From: Antarcticibacterium arcticum
GTDB taxonomy: Bacteria; Bacteroidota; Bacteroidia; Flavobacteriales; Flavobacteriaceae
Direction of reading: 5' to 3'
NCBI RefSeq assembly: GCF_007993795.1
Contig: NZ_CP042476.1
Coordinates: 2,480,001-2,544,000, forward strand
DNA: 64,000 nt
Positions 58,200 through 64,000 of this stretch are shown here, one piece after another. Numbering within the stretch: the stretch's first letter is position 1; each line of letters opens with the position of its first letter. The notes beneath the pieces were generated by a model. The model worked only from the letters and a program-made list of their open reading frames with translations, ran no database searches and was not told where the DNA came from. The position numbers were made by a program, and so were the translations under genes.

Positions 58200-58609
58200 T
58201 CCAGATCAAATATTTGTTTACAGGTTTCGCACCTGTATTGGTGTTTAGTATGAATGGGTAACGAAACAGTGAGGAATGAAAACAGAAATGCGAATAAGGA
58301 TTTAAAATCCCTTACAGTTGTTAGCAATTCAACCTTAGGACTCCCACAAATAGGGCATTCAATTTCCTGCCCCCGGTCATCCAGGGAATAATCACTTATA
58401 CTGTGGAGAATACTTTTCGCCCTGTCTTCATCTTCTGCCCAAACTTTTAATTTTATTCCTCCTATTGCATTGCTAACCAAAGGATCTGTATCTACGGTGA
58501 ATTGATCAAACAGAAAGACTTCAACCCCTTCTGCTTCAAGCCGGGATTTTATGATCTGGGCTTCCGAAGAATATTGAAAAACAGCTATTTTGGTGAACTT
58601 CTCACTCAT
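58196..58609 (-). CDS. DUF2007 domain plus zinc-ribbon protein
   Basis: The 137-residue protein has an N-terminal DUF2007 domain (about 1-70, with EAQIIKSRLEAEGVEVFLFD) and a C-terminal zinc ribbon made of CPICG (about 84-88) and CETCKQIF (about 127-134). A hydrophobic segment lies between them (about 106-120). Function unknown; it may be a sensor or scaffold. It lies between bioF and bioD and overlaps bioD by 4 bases, so it is part of the biotin transcript. A relative without the ribbon is at 36.4 kb. Confidence 0.75.
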   Translation of the reverse strand: MSEKFTKIAVFQYSSEAQIIKSRLEAEGVEVFLFDQFTVDTDPLVSNAIGGIKLKVWAEDEDRAKSILHSISDYSLDDRGQEIECPICGSPKVELLTTVRDFKSLFAFLFSFLTVSLPIHTKHQYRCETCKQIFDLE

Positions 58610-58644
58610 GGAATAAAAGAATTGAGTTTTGAAAACCCCTGTTA

Positions 58645-59808
58645 TTATTTTATAAAAGTAGCCATTAGTTTTACAAGGCCGTTAATTTCTTCAGACGTAT
58701 TAAAACTATGCAAACATATTCTTATGCGCTCACTTCCTTTAGGTACAGTAGGTGATAATATTGCCCTAACATCATATCCATTTTCCTGCAATTTATTGGC
58801 CACAGCTCTTACTTCATTATTTCCGGGAATTATACAACATTGTATCGCAGATATACTGGGAATAAACAGAGGGTCCAGCTTTAAATGCTTAACCTCCTCA
58901 AGGAAGAAGGAAATATTGTTTTTAAGATTTCGAGAGGCATTTTCAGCTTCCGGGGAGTTTTCTAAATACCGATATGCGGAAAGAATACCGGCTACCGAAT
59001 GCGGGGGCAGTGCCGTGGTATATATAAAACTGCGTGCAAAATTAAGCAGATACTCTTTTAACTCATGGCTTCCCAGGATCGCCGCCCCATGACTTCCAAT
59101 GCCCTTTCCAAAGGTGATTATTCTGGCGAAAATTTTGTCTTCCAACCCAAGTTCGCATACAAGACCCCTCCCCGAATTTCCAAAAATTCCCACCGCATGA
59201 GCCTCATCAACCAGCAGGAAACAATCCTGTTCTTCGGCTAAAAGAGATAATTCCCCCAGTGGCGGTTGATCCCCATCCATTGAAAACACAGATTCGGTTA
59301 CAATATATATTTCCCCCTTAAAAGCAATCCTTTGCTCCCGGATATTCTTTATTTTTTTTGCTAATACCTCCAGATTATTATGGGGGAATTTAAGTGCCTT
59401 CGCATGGCTCATCAAGATCCCATCCCTTATGGAAGCGTGCACCAGCTCATCATAGAATATAATATCCCCTCTTTGCGGCACGCTGGAAAAGAAGCCCACA
59501 TTGGCATCATAGCCTGAATTAAAGATGAGCGCGGCAAGCGAATTATGAAATTGCGCCAAAAATGCTTCGGTTTCCGTGAAGAGTTCGTGATTGCCACAAA
59601 GCAACCTGGAACCTGTGGAGCCGTTTTTATTCAGCTTAAATTCTTGTAACAGGCTGAAAGTATTTTCCGAAATTTCAGGTAAAGCTGCAAAACCTAAATA
59701 ATCATTGGATGAAAAGTCAACAAGATTATTTTTGGGCTGAAGGCTCCTTAAAGCATTTTGCCCCTTTCTTATTTCAAGACTTTTCTCTAATTTTAATGGA
59801 TTACGCAT
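58645..59808 (-). CDS. bioF: 8-amino-7-oxononanoate synthase-type PLP enzyme
   Basis: The 387-residue alpha-oxoamine synthase condenses a pimeloyl thioester with alanine in biotin synthesis. Motifs include FSSNDYLGFA (about 33-42), FNSGYDANVGFFSS (about 95-108), DEAHAVGIFGNSGRG (about 200-214) and the PLP-Lys in ITFGKGIGSHGAAILG (about 231-246). Context with bioD, bioA and bioB favours BioF over Kbl. It is the first gene of the run; mgtC starts divergently 34 bases away. Confidence 0.92.
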   Translation of the reverse strand: MRNPLKLEKSLEIRKGQNALRSLQPKNNLVDFSSNDYLGFAALPEISENTFSLLQEFKLNKNGSTGSRLLCGNHELFTETEAFLAQFHNSLAALIFNSGYDANVGFFSSVPQRGDIIFYDELVHASIRDGILMSHAKALKFPHNNLEVLAKKIKNIREQRIAFKGEIYIVTESVFSMDGDQPPLGELSLLAEEQDCFLLVDEAHAVGIFGNSGRGLVCELGLEDKIFARIITFGKGIGSHGAAILGSHELKEYLLNFARSFIYTTALPPHSVAGILSAYRYLENSPEAENASRNLKNNISFFLEEVKHLKLDPLFIPSISAIQCCIIPGNNEVRAVANKLQENGYDVRAILSPTVPKGSERIRICLHSFNTSEEINGLVKLMATFIK

Positions 59809-59842
59809 TCGGTAAAATTACAACTTTCAAATATTCCGGGAA

Positions 59843-60271
59843 ATGGAACTAATGGATTTTAGCTTAAAAGCAGGTTTGGCTTTGTTAGGGGGTTTCGGTA
59901 TTGGCATTGAAAGAGAAATAAGGCACAAGAGTGCCGGCCTTAAAACCAACTCCCTTGTTTCTTTAGGAGCCTGTATCTTTGTTCTACTTTCCCTTGAATT
60001 CAGGGGAGAGGCATATGTGGACACCTCAAGGGTAATTGGCCAGATAGTGACAGGTATAGGTTTTATAGGGGCAGGAACCATTCTTCAACGCGGCAGTAAA
60101 GTTGCGGGATTGACCACTGCCGCTACAATTTGGTGCAGTGCCGGGGTGGGTTGCCTTGCGGCGCTGGGAATGTTTAAAGAATTATTGGTGGTTTGTTTTA
60201 TGGTAGTTCTCGTGAATCTCATTTTCAGTTTTGCTGAAAGGAAGATATTTCACAAAGAGCCGGAAGATTAA
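59843..60271 (+). CDS. MgtC/SapB-family membrane protein
   Basis: The 142-residue protein has four hydrophobic helices and the family signature LGGFGIGIEREIRHKSAGLKT (about 14-34), plus GIGFIGAGTILQ (about 70-81). The C-terminal soluble domain of full MgtC is absent. MgtC proteins affect Mg2+ limitation response and ATP-synthase activity; short forms are poorly understood. The ATG at 59843 is the conserved start. It converges with mnhG, overlapping by 4 bases. Confidence 0.88.
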   Translation: MELMDFSLKAGLALLGGFGIGIEREIRHKSAGLKTNSLVSLGACIFVLLSLEFRGEAYVDTSRVIGQIVTGIGFIGAGTILQRGSKVAGLTTAATIWCSAGVGCLAALGMFKELLVVCFMVVLVNLIFSFAERKIFHKEPED

Positions 60272-60672
60272 TTAGATTCCTGCTCTTTTTTGTCCGAAGG
60301 GCCTTCCGAAGCATTTTTCATATCGCTGTGCAGCACTTCAGTAGAGGCATTATACTTTCCTTTAAGATCATCCATAACAGAATCCTTCCAAAGCTTTACT
60401 CCTGAATAATAAGACGTCCTTCCAATTAAATGTGCGCTTACCGGAGCGGTAAGAAGGATAAACAGGATGATCGCCAGGACTTTTGCCGTAATTGCAATGT
60501 CATTTGAATAAATTGCCCCGGCAAGCATTAATAAACCAATTCCAAGGGTGGCTGCTTTGGTAGTAACCGAAATACGAAGATAGGTATCCGGCATTCGTAT
60601 CATTCCCACTGCTGCAAGAAAAACGAAGACGGTTCCTAAAAAAGCGAATATGCCTACAATAATATCTGTCAT
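60268..60672 (-). CDS. mnhG: Na+/H+ antiporter subunit MnhG/MrpG
   Basis: The 134-residue subunit has three transmembrane helices and the MrpG core GTVFVFLAAVGMIRMPDTYLR (about 14-34). The C-terminal tail is polar. It is the last gene of the seven-subunit Mrp operon and overlaps mnhF by 4 bases. Confidence 0.92.
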   Translation of the reverse strand: MTDIIVGIFAFLGTVFVFLAAVGMIRMPDTYLRISVTTKAATLGIGLLMLAGAIYSNDIAITAKVLAIILFILLTAPVSAHLIGRTSYYSGVKLWKDSVMDDLKGKYNASTEVLHSDMKNASEGPSDKKEQESN

Positions 60673-60941
60673 GGTTTATTTCTTTGCTGAATGTAATAGG
60701 TAAAGGCAACCGTTCCTAAAAATGCTATAAGCGCCAATATCAGGGCCACATCCAATAATGCCGGCTGGTTATAAAGAATGCTGTAAGCGCTTATAAACCC
60801 AATACCGGTAGTTACTATTAGGTCCAGTGCAATTACCCTGTCAACCATCTTTGGTCCTTTTAAGAACCTTATAAAGATAAGAAGTATCGAAATGGATAAT
60901 CCCGGGAGAACGAAATATGATATGAAGTCAAGTAATGTCAT
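60669..60941 (-). CDS. mnhF: Na+/H+ antiporter subunit MnhF/MrpF
   Basis: The 90-residue subunit has three transmembrane helices and the conserved RFLKGPKMVDRVIALDLIVT segment (about 25-44). It overlaps both neighbours by 4 bases, which suggests coupled translation. Confidence 0.92.
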   Translation of the reverse strand: MTLLDFISYFVLPGLSISILLIFIRFLKGPKMVDRVIALDLIVTTGIGFISAYSILYNQPALLDVALILALIAFLGTVAFTYYIQQRNKP

Positions 60942-61414
60942 CTTAAAATTTCAAGTAAGCGTTTTTCAAATCCGTTCTTAATACCTGCAATAAAACTCTC
61001 CCTGTCTTTAATATACATGGAATGTACGTACAATACTTTTTTGTCATCAGACACGTCCAGGCTTAATGTACCCGGGGTAAGGGAGATAAGGTTAGCCAGA
61101 AATGTGATCTCAAGATCTGTTTCGGCATCAAGGGGAACTTTCACGATCCCGGGGGTCATATTATAATGCGGGGTCATAACTTCGTAAGCCACCTGTAAAT
61201 TTGCCTTTATTAGTTCATACAAAAAGAAGAAAATAAAGGCGATAACTTTTGGTACTATACGAAAATACTTAGCCTCACTTTTACCAAGTGTAACCATGCG
61301 TAAAACAAAGAATCCCAGTAAAAATCCAAACAGGTAATTGGCCAGCGTAAATGTGCCCGTTAAAGCCACCCATATAAAGGTTAATAATATGTTGGAAACA
61401 AACCTGTTTTTCAT
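60938..61414 (-). CDS. mnhE: Na+/H+ antiporter subunit MnhE/MrpE
   Basis: The 158-residue subunit has N-terminal helices (about 8-36 and 52-70). Its soluble C-terminal domain has the MrpE pattern LANLISLTPGTLSLDV followed by LYVHSMYI. It overlaps mnhD and mnhF by 4 bases each. Confidence 0.92.
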   Translation of the reverse strand: MKNRFVSNILLTFIWVALTGTFTLANYLFGFLLGFFVLRMVTLGKSEAKYFRIVPKVIAFIFFFLYELIKANLQVAYEVMTPHYNMTPGIVKVPLDAETDLEITFLANLISLTPGTLSLDVSDDKKVLYVHSMYIKDRESFIAGIKNGFEKRLLEILR

Positions 61415-62937
61415 GGTTCTAAAATTAGGCCTTTCTTAAATACCGCTTCGATATATTGCTGATTGTCCATAAGCTCACCTGCAACCCGGGAGGATAATAA
61501 TTGAACATGTTCTGCACCAAATCCTATATACAAAGAAATCAAAGACAGGAAAATTATAGGTGCAACCAATTGGGTTTTTCTTATAGTATTCAGCTTGTCA
61601 AAATACCTAAAGTTAAGTCTTTTTGGCAAGTCTGTCTTATCTTTCCAAACCACATTGGCCCATACTTTGGCTATAATTATCATTGTGATAAGGCTGGCAA
61701 AAATTATAGCACCAATTACATACCAGTTCCTTTCAGTAAAAGCTGCGGTGATAAGAGAGATCTTTGGCCAGAAACCGGAAAGCGGCGGTATTCCCACAAG
61801 TGAGAATAAAGGGATGGCAATAAGGAGGCTCAATTTAGGATATTCTGCATACAAGCCTCCCAGCGACCTAATGTTGTTATTCCCTTTTATCCTGTAGATC
61901 AATCCACTCACCATAAACAAATTGGTTTTTACCACAATGTCATGAATAAGATAAAATATAGTTCCTGCAAGCGCAACTTCCGTAAACAGGCCCAATCCTA
62001 CGATCATATAACCTATGTGGCAAATAATCAAATAGGAAAATACCTTTCTAAGGTTATTATGGATCAAAGCTCCCAAACCTCCACTAATAAGGGTTAAGAC
62101 AGCCATTACCAAAATAGTATTCTGCAGGAACACATCTCCCACAAAGATCAGGGTAAAAACCCTGATGAGGGCATATACTCCCACCTTGGTAAGCAAGCCC
62201 CCAAATATCGCCGAAACGGCAGAGGGAGGAGTGTGATAGGATGCCGGTAACCAGAAATACAGTGGAAAGACTGCCGCTTTAATACCAAAGGCAACCAGAA
62301 ACAAAATGGCGGTTATTTCTACCAGGCCGCGGTTTTCAATAGCTGCCACTTTAAGGGAAAGATCGGCCATGTTTAGAGAACCGGTTAAACCATACAGTAC
62401 CGCAATAGCGGTAAGAAATATCATGGAAGCCAGGATATTCATGGTAAAATACTTTACCGCCCCTTCCAGCTGAGCTTTTTCTCCTCCAAGTGTGATCAAA
62501 ACAAATGAACTTATTATTATTATTTCAAACCAAACATACAGGTTGAAAATATCTCCCGTAAGAAATGCTCCGTTAAGACCCAATAAAAGGAAATGAAATA
62601 TGGGAAAATAGCCAAATTTTAATCTTGCAGCAACAATAGAAGATGCTGAAAATGCTGAAACTGCCAACCCGGAGATTGCCGTTAATAATACCAGCGTTGC
62701 TGCCAGCGAATCTGCAATAAAAGTAATTCCAAAAGGTGCAGCCCAGTTACCTGCCTGTATGGTTTGAGGGCCTTCCTTCCATATATAAGAAAACAGCCAA
62801 ATGGAAAGCGCAATATTTACAATTCCCCCGCCAATACTTATTACCCGTTGCCAGCTGATCTTTTTCCAGGAGAACATCAGGATAATACTTAAAAACAACT
62901 GAAACAATAGCGGATATATAACTAACTGTTGTGTCAT
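61411..62937 (-). CDS. mnhD: Na+/H+ antiporter subunit MnhD/MrpD
   Basis: The 508-residue polytopic subunit is homologous to the proton-pumping NuoL/M/N subunits of complex I. About 14 helices are predicted. The conserved [12 protein letters not shown] (Glu in helix 5), the [20 protein letters not shown] loop with the key Lys (about 228-247) and [15 protein letters not shown] are present. With MrpA it forms the ion path. It overlaps mnhC and mnhE by 4 bases. Confidence 0.94.
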   Translation of the reverse strand: MTQQLVIYPLLFQLFLSIILMFSWKKISWQRVISIGGGIVNIALSIWLFSYIWKEGPQTIQAGNWAAPFGITFIADSLAATLVLLTAISGLAVSAFSASSIVAARLKFGYFPIFHFLLLGLNGAFLTGDIFNLYVWFEIIIISSFVLITLGGEKAQLEGAVKYFTMNILASMIFLTAIAVLYGLTGSLNMADLSLKVAAIENRGLVEITAILFLVAFGIKAAVFPLYFWLPASYHTPPSAVSAIFGGLLTKVGVYALIRVFTLIFVGDVFLQNTILVMAVLTLISGGLGALIHNNLRKVFSYLIICHIGYMIVGLGLFTEVALAGTIFYLIHDIVVKTNLFMVSGLIYRIKGNNNIRSLGGLYAEYPKLSLLIAIPLFSLVGIPPLSGFWPKISLITAAFTERNWYVIGAIIFASLITMIIIAKVWANVVWKDKTDLPKRLNFRYFDKLNTIRKTQLVAPIIFLSLISLYIGFGAEHVQLLSSRVAGELMDNQQYIEAVFKKGLILEP

Positions 62938-63287
62938 GAATCTTGGTCTATTGCGTTCATTTCATCTAAATCATCTGTTTTCACCACCTTATAGGCCCTT
63001 TTTATTAGGACAATCGCGAAAGATTGTAGTCCAAAACTTATTACAATGGCAGTTAAAATAAGGGCCTGCGGGATAGGGTCGGCATAAGCTTCTGCAAATA
63101 CTTTAAGGTCTCCCGGAATTATGGGCGGACTACCCTTTGTGATCCTGCCCAGGAGAAATATTAAAAGATTGGCGCCATTTCCCAGGATAATAATTCCCAG
63201 AATTAGCTTTACAAGGCTTCGCCGCAGGATCATATAAATTCCCGCTGCATATAAAACCCCAATCATTATAGCCAATACTATTTCCAT
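62934..63287 (-). CDS. mnhC: Na+/H+ antiporter subunit MnhC/MrpC
   Basis: The 117-residue NuoK-like subunit has three transmembrane helices and the [17 protein letters not shown] segment (about 34-50) and [14 protein letters not shown] (about 71-84). It overlaps mnhD by 4 bases and lies 3 bases after mnhB. Confidence 0.93.
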   Translation of the reverse strand: MEIVLAIMIGVLYAAGIYMILRRSLVKLILGIIILGNGANLLIFLLGRITKGSPPIIPGDLKVFAEAYADPIPQALILTAIVISFGLQSFAIVLIKRAYKVVKTDDLDEMNAIDQDS

Positions 63288-63290
63288 AAA

Positions 63291-63701
63291 CTAGATTGTA
63301 TCTGCAATTGTAAAAATTATTGTGAGGGTTACTCCTATTACCACCAGATATACTCCAATATCAAAGAATAGTGCTGATCCTATTGACCCCAAAACAGGAA
63401 AAGAATCTGGATACCACAATCCGGTCATAAATGGCAGGTCAAATAATAAAGGGGCCATCCCACTAATAAATGCCAGCCCGAGTCCCAGAGGCATTAAAAA
63501 TCCGGGATGGAATTTTAAAAGGGTCTTGGTATTGGACAATCCATTCGAAAAAGCGTGCAGCACAAATGCTATAGAAGCTATTAAACCGCCCACAAAACCT
63601 CCCCCGGGCAAGTAATGCCCCCTTAGCAGGATAAAAACCGAAAATAGCAACAATACCGGTAACAGGTAGGAAGATGCTGTCTTTAAAATTATAGTTTTCA
63701 T
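63291..63701 (-). CDS. mnhB: Na+/H+ antiporter subunit MnhB/MrpB
   Basis: The 136-residue subunit has four helices and the conserved LLRGHYLPGGGFVGGLIAS loop (about 25-43). It lies 11 bases after mnhA. In some bacteria this domain is fused to MrpA; here it is separate. Confidence 0.93.
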   Translation of the reverse strand: MKTIILKTASSYLLPVLLLFSVFILLRGHYLPGGGFVGGLIASIAFVLHAFSNGLSNTKTLLKFHPGFLMPLGLGLAFISGMAPLLFDLPFMTGLWYPDSFPVLGSIGSALFFDIGVYLVVIGVTLTIIFTIADTI

Positions 63702-63712
63702 ACTTCTAATTT

Positions 63713-64000
63713 TTAGCGTTGATCGGTTTCTTTTAAGCGGAGTTTTAATAATGCAAAAACCCCAATTGCGGCTATTGCTAATACAGATATCTCCATAAAA
63801 GTATCAGACCCTCTAAAATCAACGAGGATCACGTTCACCACATTCTTCCCATGTGCAAGAACATAGGAATTATCTGCATAATAACGGCTTATTTCCGAAT
63901 CAACCGGAGTAGCCAAAACCTCAAGTATCAAAATGGTAATAATACTTCCAAAGGAAAGGGCCAATACCCCGTCCTTGATACGGGTTTTATAATCTGAAAG
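63713..64000 (-). CDS. mnhA: Na+/H+ antiporter subunit MnhA/MrpA, C-terminal end (cut by window edge)
   Basis: The reading frame is open through the right edge (SDYKTRIKDGVLALSFG before the visible part), so this is the end of a larger gene. The C-terminal segment has the MrpA/MbhD-like signature VVNVILVDFRGSDTFMEISV followed by LAIAAIGVFALLKL. It is the first gene of the operon; subunits B to G follow on the minus strand. Confidence 0.9.
   Translation of the reverse strand, partial: LSDYKTRIKDGVLALSFGSIITILILEVLATPVDSEISRYYADNSYVLAHGKNVVNVILVDFRGSDTFMEISVLAIAAIGVFALLKLRLKETDQR

Noticed and set aside
58502..59092. A 196-codon plus-strand ORF opposite bioF and the DUF2007 gene
   Set aside because: It is fully covered by two well-supported minus-strand genes and shows no motif.
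1..64000. CRISPR arrays, insertion sequences, integrases, prophage or toxin-antitoxin genes
   Set aside because: I read the window for regularly spaced repeats, transposase-like genes and flanking inverted repeats and found none; the gene content is core chromosomal.

Overview
The window is a gene-dense piece of a Bacteroidota chromosome, almost certainly from the family Flavobacteriaceae (Gramella/Salegentibacter-like). The evidence is the gliding-motility pair gldE-gldD in the order rng - HU - mutY - ssb - gldE - gldD, the family-restricted proteins DUF4230, DUF4301, DUF3098, DUF3127, DUF4199 and DUF2007, a bL21 with a long C-terminal tail, promoters of the Bacteroidota type (TTTG, 19-21 bases, TAnnTTTG), and a scarcity of strong Shine-Dalgarno sequences. 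I see no rRNA, tRNA, CRISPR array, prophage, transposase or integrase. The window is mostly core genome. The one accessory-looking pocket is a small lipoprotein region at about 49.0-50.7 kb.

Layout. 0-5.3 kb: the end of a UbiA-type prenyltransferase, a pseudouridine synthase, and a polyamine cluster (arginine decarboxylase, agmatinase, deoxyhypusine-synthase-like enzyme); the decarboxylase carries a one-base frameshift. 5.4-13.1 kb: LAB_N protein, GT-C mannosyltransferase, membrane MutS-like ATPase, MmcQ, DUF4230 and leuS, which has two repeat-derived in-frame insertions. 13.3-17.4 kb: ftsX - DUF3098 - uppP - truB - TonB-like - tag. 17.4-22.4 kb: aat, DUF3127, flavin reductase, an orphan histidine kinase, a HAD protein, HIT and greA, which has a terminator-like hairpin in its leader. 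22.6-30.6 kb: a degenerate Rieske-fold lipoprotein, a TonB-dependent receptor under a TPP riboswitch, a hybrid kinase facing an NtrC-type regulator, a PepSY-like secreted protein and arfB. 30.6-35.0 kb: DUF4301, a NadR-like kinase, PnuC/PnuT, a thiamine-binding-type protein, GGGP synthase and a phosphopantetheinyl transferase. 35.0-42.0 kb: ahcY, DUF2007, rpmA, rplU, DUF4199 and an M16 peptidase pair. 42.1-48.9 kb: EamA and the gliding/repair block, HU, a 29-residue basic protein and rng. 49-51.2 kb: lipoproteins and recX. 51.2-59.8 kb: a biotin gene run (bioF, bioD, bioA, bioB) interleaved with a DUF2007/zinc-ribbon protein, a SET-domain protein and a ketoacyl synthase, ending in two tandem JmjC-like cupins. 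59.8-64.0 kb: MgtC-like protein and a seven-subunit Mrp Na+/H+ antiporter operon running off the right edge.

Functional links. SpeA, SpeB and the DHS-like enzyme should form one arginine-to-polyamine route. The GGGP synthase and the UbiA-type transferase are the two enzyme types needed for archaeal-style ether-lipid headgroups. The TPP-riboswitch receptor lies about 7 kb from the PnuC/thiamine-binding/kinase genes and suggests vitamin B1 uptake. The bio genes make biotin from a pimeloyl precursor whose source is not obvious here. I found no clearly new defence or mobile system. The most notable signals are the speA frameshift, the TPP-controlled receptor, the greA leader hairpin, the repeat insertions inside leuS, the His-less Rieske lipoprotein and the unusual members of the biotin run.
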